From assembly GCA_022562495.1 (NCBI GenBank), contig JADFPE010000012.1:1-36616 (forward strand): a stretch of 36,616 nucleotides of DNA, in the 5' to 3' direction. The position numbers and the translations under genes were made by a program. Below are positions 8,458-16,452 of this stretch, one piece after another. The notes under the pieces are model-generated. The model did not search any database. It worked only from the letters and a program-made list of their open reading frames with translations, and was not told where the DNA came from. This stretch comes from Acidobacteriota bacterium (GTDB lineage Bacteria > Acidobacteriota > Vicinamibacteria > Vicinamibacterales > UBA8438). Each line of letters opens with the position of its first letter. Position 1 is the first letter of the stretch.

Positions 8458-8463
8458 TATACT
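8458..8463 (+). promoter_or_regulatory. Candidate -10 element close to the glycosyltransferase start
   Basis: TATACT lies 13 nt before the ATG at 8477, so transcription would begin roughly 7 nt before the start codon. TTGCCT at 8431-8436 is 21 nt away, too far for a normal -35, so the promoter is only partly supported. Confidence 0.35.
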
Positions 8464-8476
8464 GAACCGCCTGGTC

Positions 8477-9856
8477 ATGGTCACGTCCACCTTCACGCGG
8501 GCCCGTCTCACCCGCATCGGCGTTCCGGCGGCCGTCTTTCTCGGTCTGACGCTGCTCCGGACCCACGACATCGCCCGCACGTTCTGGATGTTCGGCGACC
8601 AGATCCGCTACTGGGAGTCGGCGCTGTTACCGCTGTCCCAGCAACCGCTCGGCGGGATCGAGGCACACGTAGGCGTGTCTACCCTTGGCCCGACGTACTA
8701 CTGGCTGGTCTGGCTGAGCCGGGTCACGCTGGGACCGTTCTTCGACAACCTGCCGCACGCGGGCGCCATCGCCCAGGTGGTCCTGCACTCGGCGATCGAT
8801 GCGCTGCTGCTGCTCGCGCTGTGGACGAAGACCCGATCGGTCTGGCTGGCGCTCGCCGCGACCCTCTTCATCTCGACGGCGCCGTATGACTTGGCGCTGT
8901 CGGCCACCCTGTGGAACCCCAGCCTGGCGTCGGCGGCAGTCAAGGGCGCGACCGCCCTCGTGTTGATCGGCTGGCCGGAGCGATCGTTGGTCGGGGTCGG
9001 ACTGGTCACCAGTGTGGCCTGGGTATCGCTGCATTTCCACGTGCCGGTGGTGTTCTGCGTCGCGAGCATCTTTGTCTCGATGATCGCCGCACCCCTGCTC
9101 GGTCGCGACTACCGGGCGGTCAGCCAGCGAGCGGCCGTGATGGCCGGGGTCGTCGCGGTCCTGCAATTGCCCTCTCTGGTGCATCGGCTCTCGATCGGCC
9201 CCGGCAACGAGGTGGGTGGGGCGGCGGTCACCGGCAGTCTGGGACAGGTGCTCTCGGGTGCGGCCCCGCTACGTGTCGCCGAGAGCGCCGCGGGGCTCGC
9301 ACGCGCGGTCAATCGGATCCAGGTTGACCCGTGGCAGGCGGAATGGATCGGCTGGGTCGTGCTGGCCTGCGCGGTGATCGTACTCGTGCGGCACCGCGAC
9401 GATCTGCCGCTGCTCGCCGTGACCGTGCTGCCGCTGGGGGTGTCTGTGGTCGGCTATGCGCTCTGGGTCGGCACCTTTGACGTGTACTACTATCTCTCGC
9501 AGATGACGGCAGTGGTCCTGACAGTTCTGCTCGCCGCGACCGCCGTGGCCAGACACCACGCGAGATACGTTGCGATTGCGGCGCTCGCGCTCGCGGTCGC
9601 GATCCTGCCCGCGCGGGTGCGCCAGGCCGGGACCATCCACAAGATGCCGGAGTACGACACCCTGGTCGACGGGTCCCGGCAGATCGCGAACCGCGGGGTC
9701 CCGGTGCGGGCGATCCGAGCCGACTTTCTGCCACCCGGAGGAAATTCGGAGTTTCTGTTCACCGTGCTTGGCGGCACGTTGGACCCAGCTGCCGCGTGGG
9801 TCGCGAGTATCGCCGCCGACGGGCTCGTGTCCTACGAACGCGTGAGCCCACAGTGA
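8477..9856 (+). CDS. Polytopic membrane protein, probable GT-C (ArnT/PMT-like) glycosyltransferase
   Basis: A 459-residue protein with many hydrophobic segments (roughly 10-12). After the first membrane segment comes FGDQIRYWE (Asp41), resembling the acidic-residue motif in the first outer loop of GT-C glycosyltransferases that use polyprenyl-phosphate sugars. GPTYYWLVWLSRV and the alternating hydrophobic blocks also fit GT39/ArnT-like proteins. A soluble part of about 60 residues ends the protein. Such enzymes transfer sugars on the periplasmic side of the inner membrane. The acceptor is unknown; nearness to the lipid A/core cluster is only suggestive. The ATG at 8477 was chosen over an upstream in-frame ATG because the -10-like box lies between them. 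Confidence 0.6.
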   Translation: MVTSTFTRARLTRIGVPAAVFLGLTLLRTHDIARTFWMFGDQIRYWESALLPLSQQPLGGIEAHVGVSTLGPTYYWLVWLSRVTLGPFFDNLPHAGAIAQVVLHSAIDALLLLALWTKTRSVWLALAATLFISTAPYDLALSATLWNPSLASAAVKGATALVLIGWPERSLVGVGLVTSVAWVSLHFHVPVVFCVASIFVSMIAAPLLGRDYRAVSQRAAVMAGVVAVLQLPSLVHRLSIGPGNEVGGAAVTGSLGQVLSGAAPLRVAESAAGLARAVNRIQVDPWQAEWIGWVVLACAVIVLVRHRDDLPLLAVTVLPLGVSVVGYALWVGTFDVYYYLSQMTAVVLTVLLAATAVARHHARYVAIAALALAVAILPARVRQAGTIHKMPEYDTLVDGSRQIANRGVPVRAIRADFLPPGGNSEFLFTVLGGTLDPAAAWVASIAADGLVSYERVSPQ

Positions 9857-9938
9857 CGGCGAGCCGCCCCCGTCAGTGGCCCCGTTCGTCATGTCGGTGA
9901 CGCACCGAGGACGTCGAGGCGCCCGGACGAAACACGAA

Positions 9939-9969
9939 CCATCGAACCCCCTGTCACGGGGTTCGATGG
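9939..9969. terminator. Perfect 12-bp stem-loop, likely terminator of the tRNA operon
   Basis: CCATCGAACCCC (9939-9950) and GGGGTTCGATGG (9958-9969) pair perfectly across a 7-nt loop. On the minus strand it lies 20 nt beyond the tRNA-Asp CCA end and is followed by TTCGTGTTTCG, a weak T-rich tail. It could also end transcription of the plus-strand glycosyltransferase gene that stops at 9856. Confidence 0.6.
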
Positions 9970-9989
9970 CCGTGCGTTGTTGTAAGGAT

Positions 9990-10066
9990 TGGCGGGGTCG
10001 ACGAGATTCGAACTCGCGACCTCCGGCGTGACAGGCCGGCGTTCTAACCAGCTGAACTACGACCCC
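9990..10066 (-). tRNA. tRNA-Asp (anticodon GTC)
   Basis: The minus strand folds as a standard cloverleaf: acceptor GGGGTCG pairs with CGACCCC, anticodon stem CCGGC/GCCGG with loop CTGTCAC (anticodon GTC), T-loop TTCGAAT, discriminator G, and an encoded CCA end. Length is 77 nt. It follows tRNA-Val by 9 nt and probably shares its transcript. Confidence 0.97.
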
Positions 10067-10075
10067 GCATCGGGC

Positions 10076-10151
10076 TGGTGGGCGGTACAGGACTCGAACC
10101 TGTGACAGCCGGCGTGTAAAGCCGGTGCTCTACCAACTGAGCTAACCGCCC
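10076..10151 (-). tRNA. tRNA-Val (anticodon TAC)
   Basis: The minus strand reads GGGCGGTTAGCTCAGTTGG at the 5' end, with anticodon stem CCGGC/GCCGG, loop TTTACAC (anticodon TAC), T-loop TTCGAGT and an encoded ACCA end. Length is 76 nt, all stems intact. A strong promoter lies 40 bp upstream. Confidence 0.97.
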
Positions 10152-10190
10152 GGCTCTCGGCTCGTGTCCCGCGACCACACCAAACGCATC

Positions 10191-10220
10191 ATTATAGTGT
10201 CCCGTACGGGTAGTTCGCAA
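10191..10220 (-). promoter_or_regulatory. Promoter of the tRNA-Val/tRNA-Asp operon, with internal palindrome
   Basis: Minus strand: -35-like TTGCGA (10215-10220), 18-nt spacer, perfect -10 TATAAT (10191-10196). The 5' end of tRNA-Val is 40 nt downstream. The spacer contains the perfect 10-nt palindrome CCCGTACGGG (10201-10210). Confidence 0.65.
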
Positions 10221-10259
10221 ATTGTTCCACGGCCCACCATTGCGGACGGCTCGCCAACG

Positions 10260-10802
10260 TCACTCGGCAAGCATGACCTTCATCGCCAGGATCGCCAGCG
10301 CCGCCAGGATCCCCAGCACCGTCTGGGCCTCACCGTTGCGTCGCGCCCGATCCAGCGAGTACGGGCGGTCCGTTCCCCCCGCGGTGCCCGCGCGGTAGCG
10401 ATCGTAGGCGTCTCCAAACTTGGCGCGGAGAGTCGCCTCCTCCAGCCGGACGGCCACCGACAGCGAGACCGCGAGATACACCACCACCAGCGCGGCGGCC
10501 ACGGAGTGACGCGCCGCCACCGCGAACCCGGCCCCCAGCAGTGAGGACCCGATATAGAGCGGGTGCCGCATCCACCGGTACGGACCGGAGGTCGTCACTT
10601 CCAGTCCCTTCTCGAGATGCCCGGCCGCCCACACCCGCAGCGACTCCCCGACCAGCGCCACGGTCGCGCCCAGGCCGAGCGACAGCCACGACGGGCGCGC
10701 CAGCCAGAACGCCGCCGCAGCGATGCCGAACCCGACGGTCACACGAAGACGCGCGACCCGGATGAGCCAGGCCGACACCGGCACCGGTGTGACCTCGGTC
10801 AC
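10260..10802 (-). CDS. Isoprenylcysteine carboxyl methyltransferase-like membrane methyltransferase
   Basis: A 180-residue integral membrane protein with about four hydrophobic segments. The key signature TSGPYRWMRHPLYIGSSLLGAG followed by EEATLRAKFGDAYDRYRAG is the SAM-binding region of the ICMT/PEMT-like family (RHPxY and E...F...Y..Y). Bacterial members methylate diverse, mostly unknown substrates in the membrane; prenylated proteins are not expected here. It is the last gene of the nine-gene LPS cluster, 55 bp after waaC, so a role in envelope modification is plausible but inferred. The tRNA promoter lies immediately downstream. Confidence 0.75.
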   Translation of the reverse strand: MTEVTPVPVSAWLIRVARLRVTVGFGIAAAAFWLARPSWLSLGLGATVALVGESLRVWAAGHLEKGLEVTTSGPYRWMRHPLYIGSSLLGAGFAVAARHSVAAALVVVYLAVSLSVAVRLEEATLRAKFGDAYDRYRAGTAGGTDRPYSLDRARRNGEAQTVLGILAALAILAMKVMLAE

Positions 10803-10857
10803 CGCGCGCGCCTCCCGGGCGGCAGGGATCCACCTCGAGGGGTGGACACCACCGCCG

Positions 10858-11868
10858 TCACGCCCCGATCCGCCGCGTGATCGCCGCCGTCACGTCATCG
10901 ACCGAGATGTCCTCGAGACACCATCGGGCGGCACGGCAGCGCCGCTGATGATGACAGCCGCAGGCAGTGAAGCGCGACACCGTGACGTCATCGGCTGACC
11001 AGGGGCCGTTCCGGGCCGCGTCGGTCGGACCATAGATGCCGACGATCGGCGTGCCGACCGCCGCCGCCAGGTGCACCGGACCCGTGTCCCCCGACACCAT
11101 CAGGGACGCCTCGCCGACGATGGCGATGAGTTCGGCGATGGAGGTGGGCGGGGCCAGCTCGGCGGCACCGGCCGACCCGTCGACGACCGCCGCGGCCATC
11201 GTCTCGTCGCCCGGCCCCCAGGTGACGACCGAGCGCAGCCCGCGTTCCCGGCGGAGCCATTGCGCGACCGCGCCGAAGCGGTCTGGGGGCCAGCGTTTGT
11301 TCGGCCAGGCGGCGCCAGGATTGAGCACGACAAAAGCGGTGTCACCCGCCGCCGAGCGGCGGTCACGAACGGCGTCACCCGCCGCCGAGGCGGGAACCGT
11401 CAACGGAAACCGGATCCGGGACACGTCTGCGCCCAGCGACGCGGCGAGCGTCAGATTCTTCTCGATCACGTGCGCCGTGTCGCCGGGGTCGTGTGTCTCG
11501 GTGTAGAAGACGCGCGCGGCCCGTTCGCGCAGATGCGGCGGCGTGAACCCGAGGATGCGGCGGGCGCCGCTCAGCCGGGCCACCACCGCCGACTTCAACA
11601 GCCCCTGCAGGTCGATCGCGATGTCATACGACTCGCGGGTCAGCGTGCGACGCAGCTCCATCACCCGGCGGCGGAGCGAGGCGGACTTGGTCCGCAACAC
11701 GATCCGACGATCGACGACCGGCACGAGCTCGAGCAACTCCCGATGACGCTCGTCCACGACCCAGTCGATCCGGGCGTCGGAGAAGCAGTCGCGAAGCGCG
11801 GCGGCCACCGGCAGGGCGTGGACGATGTCGCCCAGCGCACCCAGACGGACGATCAGGATCGCGCGCAT
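10858..11868 (-). CDS. waaC: Lipopolysaccharide heptosyltransferase I-like (GT9 family)
   Basis: Adds L-glycero-D-manno-heptose to Kdo2-lipid A on the cytoplasmic face of the inner membrane. The 336-residue protein begins ILIVRLGALGDIVHALPV, the N-terminal GT9 signature with the catalytic Asp (GD). The C-terminal donor site shows NPGAAWPNKRW and SGDTGPVHLAAAVGTPIVGIYGPTD. The ATG at 11868 starts exactly at the conserved region; 39 codons of open frame upstream are dropped. A cysteine/histidine-rich segment near the C-terminus (CGCHHQRRC...C) is also seen in other heptosyltransferases. waaC rather than another GT9 is inferred from the heptose genes just upstream; the gap to the adenylyltransferase is 22 bp. 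Confidence 0.85.
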   Translation of the reverse strand: MRAILIVRLGALGDIVHALPVAAALRDCFSDARIDWVVDERHRELLELVPVVDRRIVLRTKSASLRRRVMELRRTLTRESYDIAIDLQGLLKSAVVARLSGARRILGFTPPHLRERAARVFYTETHDPGDTAHVIEKNLTLAASLGADVSRIRFPLTVPASAAGDAVRDRRSAAGDTAFVVLNPGAAWPNKRWPPDRFGAVAQWLRRERGLRSVVTWGPGDETMAAAVVDGSAGAAELAPPTSIAELIAIVGEASLMVSGDTGPVHLAAAVGTPIVGIYGPTDAARNGPWSADDVTVSRFTACGCHHQRRCRAARWCLEDISVDDVTAAITRRIGA

Positions 11869-11890
11869 GCCCGTCCGAGTGCTCGTGCCC

Positions 11891-12394
11891 TTACCCGCTC
11901 TCACGCGCGCGGATCCGGGCGATGACGTCGCGGGTGGAATGGTCCTTGTCGTCGCCGACGATGACCGTCCGCCCGCCGTACGCACGGACGATGGCCCGTT
12001 CGGGCACCGTGTCCACCGTGTAGTCGGTACCCTTGCAGTGGACCTCCGGCTCGAACGCCCTCAGCAGACGCTCGACCGTCAGGTCCGAGAACACGACGAC
12101 GTAGTCGACCATGCGCAACGCCGCGACCAGCTCGGCCCGGTCGACCGCCGTCTGGATCGGGCGTCCAGACCCCTTGAGCACCGCGACCGAGGCGTCGTCG
12201 TTGACCGCCACGACCAACCGGTCGGCCTCCGCCGCCGAGCCGGCCAGGTAGCGCACGTGCCCGACATGCAGCACATCGAAGCACCCGTTGGCGAAGGCGA
12301 ACGTCCGCCCGGCGGCACGTTCCACGCGCACCCGCTCGAGCAGCTCCGTCTCGGACAGCACCGCCCCGATCGTCGGCTCAGCCCCCGGCCTCAT
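11891..12394 (-). CDS. hldE2: D-glycero-beta-D-manno-heptose 1-phosphate adenylyltransferase
   Basis: Activates heptose-1-phosphate with ATP to ADP-heptose; cytoplasmic. The 167-residue protein is a single nucleotidyltransferase domain with FANGCFDVLHVGHVRYL: the HxGH motif is His43 to His46. CKGTDYTVDTVPE and GGRTVIVGDDKDHSTRDVI complete the RfaE domain II pattern. In E. coli this domain is fused to the kinase as HldE; here the two are separate genes overlapping by 4 bp (ATGA), so they are probably translationally coupled. ADP-heptose epimerase (hldD) and GmhA are not in the window. Confidence 0.94.
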   Translation of the reverse strand: MRPGAEPTIGAVLSETELLERVRVERAAGRTFAFANGCFDVLHVGHVRYLAGSAAEADRLVVAVNDDASVAVLKGSGRPIQTAVDRAELVAALRMVDYVVVFSDLTVERLLRAFEPEVHCKGTDYTVDTVPERAIVRAYGGRTVIVGDDKDHSTRDVIARIRARESG

Positions 12395-13443
12395 CCTGCC
12401 AGATCCAACTCCACGGCGTGCAGCAGCTCGGTGGCGTTGACGGTCGCGGTGCCGCGCTTCATCACGACGAGCCCGCCCGCGTAGTTCGCGAGCAGCGCCG
12501 CCTCGAAACAGGAGGCGCCGACGCTCAACGCGACCGCCATCGTGGCGATCACCGTGTCGCCGGCGCCGGTGACATCGGCGACCTCGTCGCTGCCATAGAT
12601 GGAGATGTACTGGGTCGGGCGTCCGGGTTCGAACAACGCCATCCCTCGGCTGCCTCGGGTGATCAACATCGCGCCCATCCGGGTCCGCTCGAGAATCGTG
12701 CGGCCCGCCCGCTCGAGCACACGCGTGTCGTCGCCCACGGTGATCCCGAGCATCTGCTCCACCTCCGACTCGTTCGGCGCCGCGATCGTCAACCCGCGAT
12801 GCCGCAGGAGCGCATACCGCGAGTCGAGCAGGATCCGCGCCACCCGACGACGGCCGCGTCGTGGCATCTGGCGCTTGATGGCGGCAACCAGCCCCGGCGT
12901 GACCAAACCGGTGCCGTAATCGGACACGATGACGGCATCGCACCCGGCGACCGCCGCGGCCGCCGCGTGGGCCACGGCTTCGCGCATGTCGCGGGTGACC
13001 GGCGGACCGTCGCGATCGATCCGCACAACCTGCTGACGGGCCGAGTGGATGCCGCCGGCGAGAATCCGCGTCTTGGTCGGGGTGTGATAGCCCGCCGATG
13101 AGACGAGCCCGGCCTTGACGACCCTCCGGGAGAAGCTCCGGCTCAGCCGGCGCCCGACATCGTCGGCGCCGATCACCCCCACGAGACGCGCCACGGCACC
13201 GAGAGAGGCCACGTTGTTCGCGGCGTTGCCGGCGCCACCGGGGGTGACCTCGGTCGAGTCGTACTTGAGGATCAGCACCGGAGCCTCGCGCGAGACCCGG
13301 TCCAGCCGCCCGTAGATGAACTCGTCCGCGATGAGGTCGCCGACCACCGCGATGCGGGGCCGCCCGAAGCTTTCGACCAACCGGGTCAGCCGTGTGCGCA
13401 GCGCATGCTCGCCAGGGCCGGGATGGATCGACGGAGGAATCAT
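12391..13443 (-). CDS. hldE1: D-glycero-beta-D-manno-heptose 7-phosphate kinase
   Basis: Phosphorylates heptose 7-phosphate at C1 before GmhB removes the 7-phosphate. The 350-residue PfkB/ribokinase-family protein has VGDLIADEFIYG (34-45), TPGGAGNAANNVASLGA (67-83), VIVSDYGTG (171-179) and the anion-hole/catalytic motif DVTGAGDTV with Asp296 as base. These match the kinase domain of RfaE/HldE. It overlaps the adenylyltransferase gene downstream. A 154-bp gap holding palindromic repeats separates it from gmhB, so transcription may be modulated there. Confidence 0.93.
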   Translation of the reverse strand: MIPPSIHPGPGEHALRTRLTRLVESFGRPRIAVVGDLIADEFIYGRLDRVSREAPVLILKYDSTEVTPGGAGNAANNVASLGAVARLVGVIGADDVGRRLSRSFSRRVVKAGLVSSAGYHTPTKTRILAGGIHSARQQVVRIDRDGPPVTRDMREAVAHAAAAAVAGCDAVIVSDYGTGLVTPGLVAAIKRQMPRRGRRRVARILLDSRYALLRHRGLTIAAPNESEVEQMLGITVGDDTRVLERAGRTILERTRMGAMLITRGSRGMALFEPGRPTQYISIYGSDEVADVTGAGDTVIATMAVALSVGASCFEAALLANYAGGLVVMKRGTATVNATELLHAVELDLAG

Positions 13444-13476
13444 GGGAAACTGCTGCCTCGAGACCTGCTGGTCCTG

Positions 13477-13567
13477 TGGTGCAGGCCTTCAGGCCTGCGT
13501 GGCAAGGCTGAAGCCCTGCCCCACGGATGTCCAGACACGTGCGATCCAGACGGGCCTGACGGCCCGT
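13477..13567. repeat. Cluster of short perfect palindromes
   Basis: Three hairpins in the gmhB-kinase gap: GCAGGCCTTCAGGCCTGC (13481-13498, 8-bp arms), GGCAAGGCTGAAGCCCTGCC (13501-13520, one mismatch) and ACGGGCCTGACGGCCCGT (13550-13567). The first two form a head-to-tail pair. The style resembles palindromic repeats near 29523 and 29553. Confidence 0.7.
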
Positions 13568-13597
13568 GCGACGACGGGTGCTCATCGTGCGGTCCGG

Positions 13598-14206
13598 CTA
13601 CTCACGAGCATCCTGCCGCTGCTCGAGAATCCGGACGGTAGCCGCCATCAGATCGGCGGTTACGATGGCGTCGCGCGGGCGGTCGGGTTGCTGCGCCTGC
13701 GTGGCGCCATAGCCGGTCTGCACCAGAATCCCGGTCGCCCCGACGGTGCCCGCGAGCGCGACATCGCTCCACTTGTCGCCGACCACGAACGAGCGCGTGA
13801 GGTCGATCCCCAGATCGTCGGCCGCCTGCAGGACCAGGCCCGGCTGTGGTTTCCGACAATTACAGTCTCGTCGGTACTGCTCGATCGATGCATGGGGATC
13901 ATGTGGACAATAGTAGAATCGCTCGATGCGTGCGCCGCCCCTGCGGAACCGTTCACGGAGGACGTCGTGCACCGTGTGGAGGAACGTCTCGGAAATCAGG
14001 CCGGTCGCCACGCCACGCTGATTCGTCACCACCACCACGCAGAACCCGGCGCCATTGAGTAGCCGGACGGCATCGATGCTCCACGGGAACAGCGTCAGCC
14101 GTTCCAGCCTGTCGAGATAGCCAACGTCCTCGTTGATCGTGCCGTCCCGGTCGAGAAACACCGCTGGCCTCACGCGTCCCCCTCCGTGTTCGACCGCACT
14201 AGGCAT
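13598..14206 (-). CDS. gmhB: D-glycero-beta-D-manno-heptose 1,7-bisphosphate 7-phosphatase
   Basis: HAD-family phosphatase that removes the 7-phosphate from heptose-1,7-bisphosphate. The 202-residue protein has the nucleophile motif FLDRDGTIN (Asp19 and Asp21), VVTNQRGVATG (motif II), and the zinc loop YYCPHDPHASIEQYRRDCNC whose ligands are Cys100, His102, Cys115 and Cys117; KPQPGL and VVGDKWSD give motifs III and IV. The zinc loop separates it from histidinol phosphatase relatives without zinc. It sits between waaF and the heptose kinase. The 13 residues before the first strand are not conserved, so the true start could be slightly later. Confidence 0.94.
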   Translation of the reverse strand: MPSAVEHGGGRVRPAVFLDRDGTINEDVGYLDRLERLTLFPWSIDAVRLLNGAGFCVVVVTNQRGVATGLISETFLHTVHDVLRERFRRGGARIERFYYCPHDPHASIEQYRRDCNCRKPQPGLVLQAADDLGIDLTRSFVVGDKWSDVALAGTVGATGILVQTGYGATQAQQPDRPRDAIVTADLMAATVRILEQRQDARE

Positions 14207-14257
14207 CTCCTAGATCGCCTCGCCAGAAGCAAGTGTTTCGCCGCCCACCGGAGATGT

Positions 14258-14350
14258 CTAGCCCCCGCGTAGCGGAGCTGTGAGAAACGCTGAGCGAGCG
14301 ATGCGACGCCGACCGTCTTATCCGGGTGGTGTGAGGCGTCGCGTCGCTAG
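14258..14350 (+). repeat. Two-hairpin dispersed repeat, copy B
   Basis: Starts CTAGCCCCCGCGTAGCGG, linker GAGCTGTGAGAAA. Hairpin 2 pairs GAGCGATGCGACGCC with GGCGTCGCGTCGCT (one G-T pair), loop of about 30 nt. It lies between gmhB and waaF, and its right end overlaps the last codons of waaF (stop at 14318). Confidence 0.8.
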
Positions 14351-15376
14351 CTGCCCGGCCACGGCCTGAAACACCCGGTCGTCGGAAGTGCGGGTCATAC
14401 AGCGGTGGTCGATCGGACAGTCACGAAAGAGACAGGGCCGGCACCAGACCGGCTGAGTCAAGACCTCGTGCAACCCGACGGGACCGGTCACACGCTCGTC
14501 GGTCGGACCGAAAATGGCGGTGACCGGCACTCCCAGCGCCGCGGCCAGATGCATCGCGCCGGAGTCACTGGAGATGAATGCCCGGCACGACGCGACCACG
14601 CCAATCAACTGGGAGAGATCGGTACGACCGATCAGGTTCACGACGCCAGGGCCCGGTCCGGCCCGGTCCGCCGCCGTGAGCGAGGATTCTATCGCATGGC
14701 CCGCGTCGCGGTCATGGGCGTTGCCGAGCAGCACCACCGACGCCCCGAGCTCGCGGCAGAGACGGTCGGCCACGCGCCCGTAGCGCCCAGGCACCCACCG
14801 CCTGGCATAACCGTAGGCGGCGCCTGGCGCGATGCCGACGATCGGCCGGTCCTGGCCGCAACCTGCCGCATCGAGCAGGCTCCGGGCGCGCGCGATCATG
14901 TGTGGTGGGGCCGCCAGCCGCGGCTCCGGTGTCACCGGGTCGATCTCGAGACCACGCACGAGCTCCTGGTAGTAGGCAACCCGGTGCAACGGCGCTGTCC
15001 GCCGCCCTGGACGCGGCACCGCCCGTGTCAGCAACCCTCGGCGCCACTGGGCCGCGAACCCCCACCGCTCCGGGATACCGGCACGCCGGGCGGCCCAGGC
15101 GGCGCCGAAGGAGTTGGGCAGCAGCACCGCCAGGTCGAAGCCGCCGCGCCGCAGCGCATCGGCCTCGACAGCGACCGCTCGCCAGCCACGCCGGCCGGCC
15201 CGGTGCAGCGGCACCACCTGGTCGACCGCCGGCACGGCCGACAGCAGCGGCGCGAAGGCGCGTGGCACCCCGGCCGCCAGGACGTCGCCGGCGAAGTGGG
15301 CGCGCAGCGCCGCGAACACCGGCAGCGCCATCACGATGTCGCCAAGCCAGTTTGGCGTCCGCACCAGAACGCGCAT
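14318..15376 (-). CDS. waaF: Lipopolysaccharide heptosyltransferase II
   Basis: GT9 enzyme adding the second core heptose. The 352-residue protein starts RVLVRTPNWLGDIVMALPV; the PNWLGD element is diagnostic of WaaF. AVLLPNSFGAAW, PGAAYGYARRW, and SSDSGAMHLAAALGVPVTAIFGPTDE form the donor site. A late CRPCLFRDCPIDHRC segment matches the WaaF C-terminus. The 3' end is overlapped by repeat copy B. The start ATG is the first codon of the conserved fold. lpxL lies 74 bp upstream on the same strand. Confidence 0.94.
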   Translation of the reverse strand: MRVLVRTPNWLGDIVMALPVFAALRAHFAGDVLAAGVPRAFAPLLSAVPAVDQVVPLHRAGRRGWRAVAVEADALRRGGFDLAVLLPNSFGAAWAARRAGIPERWGFAAQWRRGLLTRAVPRPGRRTAPLHRVAYYQELVRGLEIDPVTPEPRLAAPPHMIARARSLLDAAGCGQDRPIVGIAPGAAYGYARRWVPGRYGRVADRLCRELGASVVLLGNAHDRDAGHAIESSLTAADRAGPGPGVVNLIGRTDLSQLIGVVASCRAFISSDSGAMHLAAALGVPVTAIFGPTDERVTGPVGLHEVLTQPVWCRPCLFRDCPIDHRCMTRTSDDRVFQAVAGQLATRRLTPPG

Positions 15377-15450
15377 CAGGTCACTGTCCTACGAGAGAGT
15401 GCCCTTGGCCCTCTCCCCGGGGGAACGAGGTCGACACCGGAGCGCTCGTC

Positions 15451-16452
15451 TCAGTCGCCATCCGTCGCGAGGGCGCCGGTAACCGGGTGGTGGGTGCCAG
15501 ACGACGTGCGGTCCCCGGTGCCGCCCACCGCGTCAGCCACTCGCCAGCGGCGATGCATCCAGAGCCAGAGCTCCGGGTAGCGGCGCACGTACATCTCCAA
15601 CACGTCGGTGCACCGCTGAGTCAGCGTCTGGACCGCATCGGGGCTCTCCGGGTCCGGCGCGTCTACCGGCGTCTCGTAGATCATCCGGTAGCGGCCGCCC
15701 GCCAACGGGAGCGCGAAGACCGGAATCACCGGCACACCGGCGCGCAACGCCAGCGCCGCAATGGACGAGGTCGTGGCGGCCGGCCGGTTGAAGAACTCGA
15801 CGGTGACCGCGCTCCGATCCTGCATGTGCTGGTCGATCATCATCCCGACCGACCGGTGCTCGAGCAATTCCCGCAGCAGACCCCGCACCGCGCCCTGCCG
15901 GGGAATGATGCGGGTGCCGACACGGGTGCGCACACGCTCGATCATCGCGTCGAGCAGCGGGTTGTTCAGGGTGCGCGCAACCATGAGGATCGGCTCGAAC
16001 CGGACCGCATGCACCATGATCTGCAGCTCCCAGAACCCGAAGTGACCGGTGTAGAACATCACCCCGCGGCCCAATGCCAGTGCGTGCTCGACCCGCTCCA
16101 GCCCTTCGAACTCCACCAGATCCAACATCTGCTCGGCGCTCATCGTGTCGAACCGGAGCAGCTCGAACACGTGACGCCCGAGATTCGCGAAGGCGCCGCG
16201 AACAATCGCCCGGCACTCGTCGTCGGTACGCACCGGGAACGCGGCCCGGACGTTGGCCACGGCGGTCCGCCGCCGCCGCGGGTCCAGACGATAGAACAGC
16301 GCGCCCAGCCAGGCACCCGTCGAGACCAGCCACCGCCGCGGCATCAGACGCGCCGCCAACCGAATGCCCAGTACCGCCAGATACTCCAGGCGGTGGCGGA
16401 CCGACCGGGATCGCCTCACCGGCGCGACGGGTCGCTCCGGCAGCGTCGTCAT
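15451..16452 (-). CDS. lpxL: Lipid A late acyltransferase (LpxL/HtrB family)
   Basis: Transfers a secondary acyl chain to the lipid A precursor at the inner membrane. The 333-residue protein has a membrane-associated N-terminus (about 20-55), the catalytic HX4E motif in YTGHFGFWEL (His137, Glu142), MMIDQHMQ, and a C-terminal YPELWLWMHRRWR that fits the family. The ATG at 16452 overlaps the lpxK stop as ATGA; an open frame of 39 codons upstream is not conserved and lies inside lpxK. Whether it is the LpxL- or LpxM-type enzyme cannot be told. Confidence 0.92.
   Translation of the reverse strand: MTTLPERPVAPVRRSRSVRHRLEYLAVLGIRLAARLMPRRWLVSTGAWLGALFYRLDPRRRRTAVANVRAAFPVRTDDECRAIVRGAFANLGRHVFELLRFDTMSAEQMLDLVEFEGLERVEHALALGRGVMFYTGHFGFWELQIMVHAVRFEPILMVARTLNNPLLDAMIERVRTRVGTRIIPRQGAVRGLLRELLEHRSVGMMIDQHMQDRSAVTVEFFNRPAATTSSIAALALRAGVPVIPVFALPLAGGRYRMIYETPVDAPDPESPDAVQTLTQRCTDVLEMYVRRYPELWLWMHRRWRVADAVGGTGDRTSSGTHHPVTGALATDGD

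Noticed and set aside
8431-8463. A complete promoter TTGCCT...TATACT before the glycosyltransferase
   Set aside because: The 21-nt spacer is too long for sigma70; only the -10 is kept as a low-confidence element.
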